Below are positions 26,051 to 33,598 of a stretch of 64,000 nucleotides of DNA, in pieces. Every line of letters starts with the position of its first letter. The stretch's first letter is position 1. Position numbers and translations under genes: made by a program. Source of the DNA: Paraglaciecola mesophila KMM 241 (GTDB lineage Bacteria; Pseudomonadota; Gammaproteobacteria; Enterobacterales; Alteromonadaceae); contig NZ_BAEP01000070.1 in assembly GCF_000315015.1 (NCBI RefSeq), positions 62,001 to 126,000 of the forward strand. Direction: 5' to 3'. Under the pieces are notes generated by a model, which searched no databases, was not told the DNA's origin, and saw only the letters and a program-made list of their open reading frames with translations.

Positions 26051-26473
26051 TTAAGAGAGTTTTTTCAACACGTCTAATACGGTTGATAGCTGCTTAGGGC
26101 TTATATCCTTTACCACTTCATCAAATGTATTTTTACAACTGAGAAATGCGTACTTGTATATGTCGCGCCCTGTGAACGTTAGTTTAACCAAGCTGACCCG
26201 TGCATCTCGATTGTTTTTTTCTTTTTCAACGAGATGGATCTTCTCCATGGGTATCAATAGGCGTGTCACCCCAGAGGCGGTGAGGTTGACAGCATCAGCA
26301 AGCTCGGTGCGACTCATCACTTGATTCTGAGCATAATGTAAATGATGCAGCACCATAAACTCACTCAAACTAATGCCGTGTACACCAAGTGCACGGTCTG
26401 CTTTTTTAGATAATTTCCCAACCGTTGCCGACAATGAGAAGAGTAACGCTAAAGACGAAGGAAGTTGTTCCAT
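26051..26473 (-). CDS. MarR family transcriptional regulator
   Basis: The 140-residue protein is a winged helix-turn-helix regulator: LSEFMVLHHLHYAQNQVMSRTELADAVNLTASGVTRLLIPMEK is followed by a wing (EKEKNNRDARVSLVKLT). I chose ATG 26473, where CGGAGA lies 7 bp upstream. A start at 26512 would fall almost at the predicted transcription start. The promoter and a palindrome lie upstream, suggesting autoregulation. The gene precedes the ModF-like ATPase on the same strand with a 72-bp gap; it may control that gene. Confidence 0.88.
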   Translation of the reverse strand: MEQLPSSLALLFSLSATVGKLSKKADRALGVHGISLSEFMVLHHLHYAQNQVMSRTELADAVNLTASGVTRLLIPMEKIHLVEKEKNNRDARVSLVKLTFTGRDIYKYAFLSCKNTFDEVVKDISPKQLSTVLDVLKKLS

Positions 26474-26521
26474 GTCGTTTTCTCCGATTAAAAAGTACTC
26501 GTCGCGTACCATTAGATGAGC

Positions 26522-26550
26522 ATTTTATATCAAAGATAGATGCATGACAA
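26522..26550 (-). promoter_or_regulatory. Promoter of the marR-like gene
   Basis: Read on the minus strand, -35 TTGTCA (26550-26545) and -10 TAAAAT (26527-26522) are each five-of-six matches to consensus with an ideal 17-bp spacer. Transcription would start near 26515, giving a leader of about 40 bases before ATG 26473. Confidence 0.65.
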
Positions 26551-26551
26551 C

Positions 26552-26569
26552 TGCTTGACCAATCAAGCA
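26552..26569 (-). promoter_or_regulatory. Candidate MarR operator
   Basis: TGCTTGA (26552-26558) and TCAAGCA (26563-26569) form a perfect inverted repeat with a CCAA spacer. It lies one base upstream of the -35 box on the transcribed strand. The TTGA-N4-TCAA core is typical of MarR-family binding sites. Confidence 0.55.
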
Positions 26570-26859
26570 TATATCAACCGATAATCAACAATAAAAGAAG
26601 CATCCATTTAGAGGCTTATTCTAGAGATGCTCTCTTACTTCAATAGGAATAGGAGATTTAGAGACAGTAAGTGCTTGCTATTAAAATAATATAGAAAATT
26701 TTTGTAAGGAGATGAATTTGAACAACAGTAAATGATTAAGTAAATATTGCTTTCTATTAAGTAGAAACGATTTGCAATAGGTGAAAGGTCTTTTGAAACG
26801 CGGCAGATTTTGCCATGCCCTATTAATCGATGTTGCTAGAGCTGTGTTGCTGTATTGTC

Positions 26860-27621
26860 TTAAATATTAGTTAGATTTTTAAACTTTAGAAAATTGTATT
26901 TGTTGAATGTATATTGCATTTGAATCTTAGCTATTAAATATCCATGGTAACCGTCCAAGAATCCTAACTGAATTATATAATGACGTATGAAAGCAAAAAG
27001 TGAGTGAGAAATAATAGAAAACACACTCACCTTCTTACCCTGCTCATACTTACCTTTTGCCCATGCTTTAGCATATCTATTCCGTTTATCTATATATTCT
27101 TCTAGCGAGTCAAAAGTGTAATGATAAAGTTTACCCTCGATATTCACTTTCTCTGCGGATTTGCAACACACAGTTTCATGAACAAGCTTGTCATTGAAAT
27201 CATAATGTTTTTTGTTGAATAAGCGTACAATACGGCTTGGATACCACCCACTGTGATAGATGAATTTTCCACAAAAATGCGTCAAACGATTGATGCGATA
27301 AACTTTTTTATTATCTAGTGAATCTAAGTGCGATAACAACTCAGCTTTTAATTCTTCGCTCACTACCTCATCTGAATCGAGGGACAAAATCCAATCATTA
27401 GTGGCTTTTCTCACTGCTAATTTTTTTTGGTATCCAAATCCTTGCCAATCAGTGTTAACAAATATCTTATCAGTATACTCTGACACAATATCGATTGTTT
27501 TATCTGTACTACCAGAATCAACGATTACAATTTCATCTGCCCACTTTACTGACTCAAGACAGCGCTTTATAATTCGCTCTTCGTTTTTGCAAATAATAAC
27601 CACAGATAATTTATTTTTCAT
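26860..27621 (-). CDS. Family 2 glycosyltransferase, WaaE/KdtX-like
   Basis: The 253-residue protein is a GT-A fold glycosyltransferase. It begins SVVIICKNEERIIKRCLESV, then VDSGSTDKT and the metal-binding LDSDE. The following region (HFCGKFIYHSGWYPSRIVRLF and VHETV) resembles WaaE/KdtX, which adds sugars to the LPS inner core. The gene is clearly richer in A+T than its neighbours, uses many Lys/Asn/Ile codons and stands alone without LPS genes, suggesting transfer. No good ribosome site precedes ATG 27621. The acceptor is unknown. Confidence 0.85.
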   Translation of the reverse strand: MKNKLSVVIICKNEERIIKRCLESVKWADEIVIVDSGSTDKTIDIVSEYTDKIFVNTDWQGFGYQKKLAVRKATNDWILSLDSDEVVSEELKAELLSHLDSLDNKKVYRINRLTHFCGKFIYHSGWYPSRIVRLFNKKHYDFNDKLVHETVCCKSAEKVNIEGKLYHYTFDSLEEYIDKRNRYAKAWAKGKYEQGKKVSVFSIISHSLFAFIRHYIIQLGFLDGYHGYLIAKIQMQYTFNKYNFLKFKNLTNI

Positions 27622-27721
27622 TTATACGTACACTTGATAGATAGGAATAACACGAAAATCGATTGTATAACAGTCGCTTAACTGTTGTATAGAATGGAAT
27701 TTGAAATTTATAGTGATGTAA

Positions 27722-27755
27722 GCAGACCCATTTATCTAGGTCTGCAATTTTTATT
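27722..27755 (+). terminator. Hairpin with plus-strand T tract beyond the 27761 gene
   Basis: GCAGACC (27722-27728) and GGTCTGC (27739-27745) form a perfect 7-bp stem followed by AATTTTTATT on the plus strand. The gene just beside it, ending at 27761, is on the minus strand and no plus-strand gene precedes the hairpin. It may work weakly for the minus-strand transcript, so the polarity is uncertain. Confidence 0.4.
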
Positions 27756-27760
27756 AATTA

Positions 27761-28885
27761 TCATCTAAGCACGCGTGTTAATGAACTCACGCAGTAATCA
27801 ACGTTTTTCTTGTTGCTGCCGTAACCCATCAGGCCGATACGCCATACTTTTCCAGCTAACTCTCCTAGCCCTGCACCAATCTCTAAGCCAAATTCATTTA
27901 ACAACTGGCTGCGAACTTGTGCATCGTCCACGCCGTTTGGAATGCTTACCATGTTGAGCTGGGGTAAACGATAAGCCTCATCCACAACAAACTCTAGGCC
28001 AATGCTTTCAAGGCCTGTCTTTAATGCTTGATGCATGTCTGCATGACGTTTCCAGGCCTGCTCAAGTCCTTCGTTATGTAAAATGCGTAACGATTCATGC
28101 AATGCATATAAGCTATTTACTGGTGCAGTGTGATGATATGCGCGTTTACCGCCCTTACCCCAATAACCCATCACCAAATCCATATCCAAGAACCAGCTTT
28201 GCACGGGGGTCTTGCGATTTTTGATCACTTCTACAGCCGCTGGGCTGAATGAAACAGGTGATAGGCCCGGTACACACGACAGACACTTTTGAGTTCCGGA
28301 ATAAATAGCATCAATATTCCAACCATCAACGTCTAGTTCAATGCCGCCCAATGAAGTGACTGCATCGACTATGGTTAAGCAATCGTATCGCTTAGCAAGC
28401 TCACAAATTGCCTTGGCATCGTTGCGCACACCGGTGGATGTTTCTGCGTGAACGAATGCCACCGCTTTTGCATCAGGGTTTGCCTTAAGGGCATCTTCTA
28501 CCTTGTGTAAATCGGTTTGCTTACCCCATGTATCTTGCACCATTACAGCTGTCGCGCCACAGCGCAGAACATTTTGCTGCATACGACCACCGAATACGCC
28601 ATTTTGGCACACAATCACTTTATCCCCTGGCTCAAGTAAGTTTACAAACACGGACTCCATCCCGGCTGATCCGGGTGCAGACACGGGCATTGTCAATTGA
28701 TTGTCGGTTTTAAATGCAAATTGCAGTAATGATTTAACTTCGTCCATCAACTGAATAAACGCTGGGTCTAAGTGCCCAAGCGTCGGGCGAGAAAGTGCGT
28801 TTAGAATACGAGGATCAACATCTGATGGCCCTGGGCCCATTAATGTTCTAACAGGTGGAATAAAAGTATTGAATTGCGCTGTCAT
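27761..28885 (-). CDS. Alanine/serine--glyoxylate aminotransferase family protein
   Basis: The 374-residue class V aminotransferase starts with PPVRTLMGPGPSDVDPRIL and has the PLP lysine K200 in SGTQKCLSCVPG. PVSAPGSAGMESVFVNLLEPGDKV and WRIGLMGYGS are also typical. It likely uses glyoxylate or pyruvate as acceptor; bacterial relatives are annotated as alanine-, serine- or aspartate-glyoxylate aminotransferases. It is a paralogue of the PucG-like protein at 19217 but differs around the active site (SCVPG versus GGPSG). It could supply or remove the glyoxylate used by that enzyme. Confidence 0.85.
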   Translation of the reverse strand: MTAQFNTFIPPVRTLMGPGPSDVDPRILNALSRPTLGHLDPAFIQLMDEVKSLLQFAFKTDNQLTMPVSAPGSAGMESVFVNLLEPGDKVIVCQNGVFGGRMQQNVLRCGATAVMVQDTWGKQTDLHKVEDALKANPDAKAVAFVHAETSTGVRNDAKAICELAKRYDCLTIVDAVTSLGGIELDVDGWNIDAIYSGTQKCLSCVPGLSPVSFSPAAVEVIKNRKTPVQSWFLDMDLVMGYWGKGGKRAYHHTAPVNSLYALHESLRILHNEGLEQAWKRHADMHQALKTGLESIGLEFVVDEAYRLPQLNMVSIPNGVDDAQVRSQLLNEFGLEIGAGLGELAGKVWRIGLMGYGSNKKNVDYCVSSLTRVLR

Positions 28886-29101
28886 GATTATCCTTAGCCT
28901 TATGTAAGTTGGTGTAAGGCCATGTTACCTATAAATGAGTTCGCAACAAGAGGTGGATAATCGACATAAACAGCATGAATAGATTATTAAATAGAATTTC
29001 GTTCAGTGAATATGCTTTTGGAAAAATATGAGAACGACTATATCGCTTTGGGTGCGTCGAACCTTACTATCAGTGAATTAGCACTTCGTTGGGAGATTTC
29101 T

Positions 29102-29250
29102 TTGGCAATACATAATTAAAATGGTAATAAAATAGTAAATTTCCGTAACTCTTCTACACTTCGTATGTACATTGGATATAGTTAGCGCAAGGCTCTATAT
29201 GAGCCATACCCCTCTGCTCGGATCTGTCACTATGATCCGAGCATTTTTTT
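29102..29250 (+). ncRNA. Candidate small RNA with promoter and terminator
   Basis: On the plus strand TTGGCA (29102-29107), a 17-bp spacer and TAATAA (29125-29130) form a moderate promoter. About 80 bp on, a small hairpin GGCTC-TATAT-GAGCC (29191-29205) is followed by the strong terminator at 29216-29250. A transcript of roughly 110-115 bases is predicted. No known RNA family was recognised. The evidence is the orphan terminator plus a plausible promoter. Confidence 0.4.
29216..29250 (+). terminator. Strong plus-strand terminator without an upstream gene
   Basis: GCTCGGATC (29216-29224) pairs perfectly with GATCCGAGC (29234-29242), followed by ATTTTTTT. On the other strand no T tract follows the stem, so it works only on plus. 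No annotated plus-strand gene lies upstream for many kilobases. Confidence 0.8.
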
Positions 29251-29255
29251 GTCTG

Positions 29256-29783
29256 CTAGTCCTGCACTTGTACTTTTAGCTCTGCTAAAAAACGCCTAGC
29301 ATTTTCAACATAATGTTGACCTGACGCTTCGAGCATCTTTTTTTGAGGCTCAGGTATACTCTTTACTACTTTTGCTGGCGAGCCCATCACTAATGAACCA
29401 TCCGGTATCACCATATTCTCTGTAACTAAACTATTGGCACCAATAACACAGTGCTTGCCAATCTTCGCGCCGTTTAAAATCACGCTATTGATACCTACTA
29501 ACGTGTAGTCACCAATTTCACAGCCGTGCAACATGACTTTGTGACCAATGGTAACGCCTTTACCAACGGTCAGAGGCACACCAAAATCGGTATGCAGCAC
29601 ACTGCCGTCTTGCACATTACTGCCCTCGCCGATCGAAATAATGTCACAATCGCCGCGAAGAACAGCATTAAACCAAACACTGGCATTGTCTGCTAAAAGC
29701 ACTTTGCCCATAACATGACTACCAGGCGCGATGAAAACGTCTTTACCAACGCTAACGGTGTCCTTTCCTAATGAATACAACAT
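29256..29783 (-). CDS. Gamma carbonic anhydrase family protein (left-handed beta helix)
   Basis: The 175-residue protein is built of hexapeptide repeats (for example [21 protein letters not shown] and [20 protein letters not shown]). It carries the metal-ligand His residues expected in the gamma-carbonic-anhydrase/YrdA group: VLHTDFG, IGHKV and LHGCEIG. Members bind zinc or iron; many lack proven carbonic anhydrase activity. It starts 14 bp after the tesB stop and probably shares its transcript. Confidence 0.9.
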   Translation of the reverse strand: MLYSLGKDTVSVGKDVFIAPGSHVMGKVLLADNASVWFNAVLRGDCDIISIGEGSNVQDGSVLHTDFGVPLTVGKGVTIGHKVMLHGCEIGDYTLVGINSVILNGAKIGKHCVIGANSLVTENMVIPDGSLVMGSPAKVVKSIPEPQKKMLEASGQHYVENARRFLAELKVQVQD

Positions 29784-29797
29784 GTTTTCTCCTTAGA

Positions 29798-30652
29798 TTA
29801 AATTTTGCGCATTAAGCCTTCTTGCATACTTGACGCAACAAGCTTGCCTTGACGATTAAAGAATTGACCACGCACTAAACCACGCGCACCGCCGCTAAAC
29901 GGGCTTTCAGCACAATATAAAACCCAATCATCAAAATCGAATGGATGGTGAAACCACACCGCATGGTCGATTGTTGCCATAATTAAATTCTTATCTCGAA
30001 CGGACACACCGTGGGGTTGAATAGCCGTTGACAGAAAATGATAATCTGACGCGTACGACAGCATCGCTTGATTCAAATGGACATTGCCGAGTAATGCCTC
30101 TTCTGCTTTCATCCAAATATAGCGTTTTGGCTCATGCACACCTGGATTTACCGGGTCAATTTGCTGAACAGAGCGCGTATCTAATGGTTTATGGTAAGCA
30201 ATGGCTTCGCGCATGCGCGTTGATAACTTTCCCAATTCCTTATCATCAAATGTGGTGTCTCTGGGCAAATCTTCTGGCATGGGTACATCTGGCATCTGGG
30301 CAAACTGGTGCTCTAATCCTTGCTCCGGTTGCTGAAAAGACGCTGTCATATAAAATATACTGCGACCATTTTGAATGGCTTTTACCCGACGAGTCGAAAA
30401 GCTGCGCCCGTCACGTACGGTTTGCACATCAAACACCACTGGTTTTTTAGCATCCCCGGGTAACAAAAAATAGGCATGAAATGAATGTGCGACTCGCCCA
30501 TCTGGCAAGGTTAATTGCGCAGCTGCTATAGCTTGCCCCATGACTTGTCCGCCAAATAAGGCGCGAAAGCCGAGATCCCAGCTTTGTCCGCGAAATAACC
30601 CATCTTCTATTTTTTCTAGGGTAAGTAAATCTACTAATTTAATATCGCTCAT
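29798..30652 (-). CDS. tesB: Acyl-CoA thioesterase II
   Basis: TesB hydrolyses medium- and long-chain acyl-CoA to free fatty acid and CoA. The 284-residue protein has the double hot-dog layout with GLFRGQSWDLGFRALFGGQVMGQA at the N-terminus and conserved C-terminal DHAVWFHHPFDFDDWVLY, which holds active-site residues including the Asp of TIDHAVWFH. Length matches E. coli TesB. It lies 37 bp after the kinase gene and before the gamma-carbonic-anhydrase-like gene, all on the minus strand. Confidence 0.95.
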   Translation of the reverse strand: MSDIKLVDLLTLEKIEDGLFRGQSWDLGFRALFGGQVMGQAIAAAQLTLPDGRVAHSFHAYFLLPGDAKKPVVFDVQTVRDGRSFSTRRVKAIQNGRSIFYMTASFQQPEQGLEHQFAQMPDVPMPEDLPRDTTFDDKELGKLSTRMREAIAYHKPLDTRSVQQIDPVNPGVHEPKRYIWMKAEEALLGNVHLNQAMLSYASDYHFLSTAIQPHGVSVRDKNLIMATIDHAVWFHHPFDFDDWVLYCAESPFSGGARGLVRGQFFNRQGKLVASSMQEGLMRKI

Positions 30653-30689
30653 AATCTCTCAAAGGTGTGCATAATGTGTATTGACAAAC

Positions 30690-32540
30690 TCACGATCCTG
30701 CTGCTCGTTCAATGTAAGGGTTTCGTGGATAAAATTTATCAGGTAAATGGGCTTGATGCTCGAAAAAACGCGTATCTTTGTAGGGCAGCTTCATAAAACC
30801 TGACATGCCGACGCCTTGAATGCTCGGTACTAACGCTATAATTTCACTCAGCAAATGCGCAAACTCAACTTCTGATGTGTGATCGAGCAAGGTATAATAA
30901 CTGTGAATTTTAAGGTGGGTTGGCAAGGCTTCGAAAATGATACAACCCGTGTGATGAATTGCGTTTAACTGGTGAATAATACTCATCAACTCATCTGGCA
31001 AAGTTAGCAGCTCATCAGGATCGGCTCCATCCTCGAAATAGGAATGCATGCGACTTTCATCTTCTTGCACTGATATGTTGTTAAGCTCATAAGGTATACG
31101 CATGTTAGGCTCAGGCACAAAGGGCGTGTTCTCATCATCCCGTTCAATATGTAAGGTATCACGTGCGTTGAACATGCAGCTTTTAAACACCCCTACCCGA
31201 TGAATAGAGCGTGCTAATGTCACAATGTTATTCACCGTGGCATCAAATGCACTTTTTAGCTGTGGATCATAAATATTTAAGCTGGAGTCGATAAATATCC
31301 CTTGCGGAGTCCAGCGCACTGCTAAACCGCCTACTACAGGATATTTACCTAAGCGACTGACCTCTGAAATAAAGGCTTTTTCAGTTTCCCCCATGCCTTG
31401 TAAGTAATTCTTATAATAGCGTTCAAATTGTTCGTCGTTGAGATAACGTAGTTCTTCAGTGCTTTGGTATGCTTCTGCGCGCAAAAATGACTTTCTGGAG
31501 CTGTACACGACCGTATCTATCTCTCGTGATTTTTGATGGCTCCAACCTGGGATCATGGCTGTGGGTTGTGGCGGATCCTGCGGACTAAACACCAGATTTT
31601 TTAAGTGCTGAATGTTGTTGAGTAAATAATCACCGCCCTGAGCGCGCTTTTGCTCATCATCACTGAGCATGGCGGTTAATATCTCAGCCAGCATTTTGGG
31701 TAATCCTAACGCATTCGGCCTGATAACTTGTGCCCCAAAACGGCTAGATTGACCAGACGCCAACGCGTATAAGGTACTTGCCAGACCTTGTTCATCAAAT
31801 CGCGGGGATGATAAGCTACCACTCAGTTGTTCTGGCCCAATGAAATACACATCCCCTAACCTAGCATTGGTTTGCTGCATATCACTGGACATAAGGTCCA
31901 TCACATTATTTGCCAAATAATTGCCTTGGGCATCTAGTTGAGCAAAAACAGATGAGCCCCAATCGATTAAACCAACTTCTTCGGTCATAGGGTCAAACAC
32001 AATGTTAGATGGCTTTATGTCACCATGTACTATGGGCTTGGGGTGTCCATTTTGGTTAAACGTGCGCAACGTCTGCAGAATGTCAGCTAACTGTACTGCA
32101 ATTTTCACCACCAGCCTTGGGGATAACGGCCCGTGTTCCAGTGACACTTTTTCCAGATCTTTACCTTCTGCTCGTTGCATCACCAAGATAGATTGCTTTT
32201 TGATACGCTGGAAAGTGATTAGGCTCGGAACGTGAGCATGGGCAACGTGACCCAACATATACGCTTCTTCCTCAAGGCGATCTTGTACGTGCTGGGGTAA
32301 GTTGGCCCGTGAGAACTTAAACACATAATGCTTTGACGGGTCATACGTTGGCTTACCCGCAAAGGCAAAACCAAACGCGCCCTTACCGATAAGCTCTATG
32401 TCTTTATATCCCAATCGGGTTAGCTGTTCAGTACACAGCTTGAACCAATCTTTTAGCTTTTGCGCATCCTTGTGGGATAACAAATAGATAGACTGTTCAT
32501 CAGGAATATAAAAGTGTTTAAGATCTGTTTGGGCAACCAT
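30690..32540 (-). CDS. Serine/threonine protein kinase-like protein with unknown C-terminal domain
   Basis: The 616-residue protein begins with a kinase domain (about residues 40-315). A glycine loop GKGAFGFAFAG, the ATP-binding Lys in YVFKFSR, a catalytic loop VHGDIKPSNIVFD (HxDxKxxN form) and LIDWGSS, in which DWG replaces the usual DFG, are visible. The C-terminal half (about 330-616) has no domain I recognise and no membrane helix, so the protein should be cytoplasmic. Substrate and partners are unknown. It sits between rlmJ and tesB, with gaps of 24 and 37 bp. Confidence 0.82.
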   Translation of the reverse strand: MVAQTDLKHFYIPDEQSIYLLSHKDAQKLKDWFKLCTEQLTRLGYKDIELIGKGAFGFAFAGKPTYDPSKHYVFKFSRANLPQHVQDRLEEEAYMLGHVAHAHVPSLITFQRIKKQSILVMQRAEGKDLEKVSLEHGPLSPRLVVKIAVQLADILQTLRTFNQNGHPKPIVHGDIKPSNIVFDPMTEEVGLIDWGSSVFAQLDAQGNYLANNVMDLMSSDMQQTNARLGDVYFIGPEQLSGSLSSPRFDEQGLASTLYALASGQSSRFGAQVIRPNALGLPKMLAEILTAMLSDDEQKRAQGGDYLLNNIQHLKNLVFSPQDPPQPTAMIPGWSHQKSREIDTVVYSSRKSFLRAEAYQSTEELRYLNDEQFERYYKNYLQGMGETEKAFISEVSRLGKYPVVGGLAVRWTPQGIFIDSSLNIYDPQLKSAFDATVNNIVTLARSIHRVGVFKSCMFNARDTLHIERDDENTPFVPEPNMRIPYELNNISVQEDESRMHSYFEDGADPDELLTLPDELMSIIHQLNAIHHTGCIIFEALPTHLKIHSYYTLLDHTSEVEFAHLLSEIIALVPSIQGVGMSGFMKLPYKDTRFFEHQAHLPDKFYPRNPYIERAAGS

Positions 32541-32564
32541 AGATTCCTTGAGCCTGCGAGCGCC

Positions 32565-33446
32565 TTAAGCCTCTTCCACCAGCCAGTTAACCACAAATGA
32601 AGCGTGTTTGTGTTGAGCCATAACAGGTGTTAGCTCACCTAAGCAATCGCGTATTTGCACGTCTAACTGCCACGGCGCATTGATGATCGCCATACCTGAG
32701 CCATACATTCCGGCAAATGTATCAGGGTTTTGAACCGCTAGTTCTACTTGCAGTACATTCTTAAAGCCTTGCTGAGTAAGAGCCTCGAGCATTTTTTGAC
32801 TTTTCTTATGCTTAGTTGTGGCGCGTTCAAAACCATCAGCCTGGTCTTCATCGCGTTTCGATAACAAAGGATACCAAATAGCATAAATACCTGTCGGCCA
32901 ACGCTTATACGCCTTACTGATAGCGTCAACCACTAATTGATAGTCTTCTGGTGTTTCGTATGACGGATCTGTCAGCACTAGACCCCGCTTTAGCGCTGGG
33001 GGCACCAGCGCAATCAATCCTTCGTAGCCATCTCTGTGATGGACTGAAACATGGGAGCCTGTTATTTGGCGCTTCAGATTAATCACCTCTTGATTATTCC
33101 ATTCCATCAGGTGCAACTGGTCTTGATCCCGCATTAACACACGGGCTATTTCAGGTGATCCAGGATATTGCTGAAGCTTTAAATAACTACTGGTAAGTTC
33201 TTGATATGCCAAAACTGTTGGCTCAGCGCCCGAATAATCAGCTAACCGTGCAATGCCTTGCTGGAACTCTTTGGTCTTTAAAGATTGTTCAGAGGACAAG
33301 TCGTACAAGCCCGCGCCACTGTGGGTATCAATATAGGTGAACCCTTTGTCTTTTTGTTTTAACTTGTCGATGATCAACATCTGGCAAATGTGTTTCAACA
33401 CATCTGCGTGATTACCTGCATGATAGCCGTGGCGATAACTAAACAA
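32565..33446 (-). CDS. rlmJ: 23S rRNA (adenine(2030)-N6)-methyltransferase RlmJ
   Basis: The 293-residue protein starts MFSYRHGYHAGNHADVLKH, the RlmJ signature. It has the SAM-binding motif in YIDTHSGAGLYDL (near residues 38-50) and the catalytic VLTDPSYE (DPPY-type, near 162-169). RlmJ methylates A2030 of 23S rRNA. It may be the first gene of a minus-strand transcript with the kinase, tesB and the gamma-carbonic-anhydrase-like gene. Confidence 0.95.
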   Translation of the reverse strand: MFSYRHGYHAGNHADVLKHICQMLIIDKLKQKDKGFTYIDTHSGAGLYDLSSEQSLKTKEFQQGIARLADYSGAEPTVLAYQELTSSYLKLQQYPGSPEIARVLMRDQDQLHLMEWNNQEVINLKRQITGSHVSVHHRDGYEGLIALVPPALKRGLVLTDPSYETPEDYQLVVDAISKAYKRWPTGIYAIWYPLLSKRDEDQADGFERATTKHKKSQKMLEALTQQGFKNVLQVELAVQNPDTFAGMYGSGMAIINAPWQLDVQIRDCLGELTPVMAQHKHASFVVNWLVEEA

Positions 33447-33526
33447 CTGATTGACTCCTTGATAACTCGATACTGTCTTTGGCGTGATAGCCCATAGCGC
33501 TAGTTTACCTTGTCATTGGCGTTAAG

Positions 33527-33554
33527 CAAAAACAAACCCGCATGTAGCGGGCTT
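33527..33554 (-). terminator. Terminator after the bkd operon
   Basis: On the minus strand AAGCCCGC (33554-33547) and GCGGGTTT (33541-33534) form a stem with loop TACAT, followed by GTTTTTGC. It lies 45 bp past the E2 stop codon, closing the branched-chain dehydrogenase operon. Confidence 0.75.
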
Positions 33555-33598
33555 GTGTTTGGTTATGTTCTCGGAATTTTACTTCGCTGATGAGCGCA

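Larger units (their letters stand above)
26474..26859. other. AT-rich intergenic region between the MarR and glycosyltransferase genes
   Basis: The left part (26522-26569) holds the MarR promoter and palindrome. The rest, up to 26859, is AT-rich with no credible gene. A lone AAGGAG-ATG near 26708 opens a frame of only seven codons. Confidence 0.5.
28886..29255. other. 370-bp intergenic region with a possible small RNA
   Basis: Both flanking genes are on the minus strand. The interval holds a plus-strand terminator, a promoter-like sequence and a 35-codon frame at 29012-29119 with no ribosome site. The rest is unassigned. Confidence 0.5.

Noticed and set aside
26708-26731. AAGGAG followed by an ATG and seven codons in the AT-rich gap
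   Set aside because: The frame is too short and the ribosome site touches the ATG; it may be a decayed start of a lost gene but nothing supports that.
29012-29119. A 35-codon plus-strand frame with an HTH-like stretch (LTISELALRWEIS) upstream of the small RNA candidate
   Set aside because: It has no ribosome site, is too short for a domain, and could be a chance frame or a very decayed remnant; the resemblance to AraC-type helices is weak.
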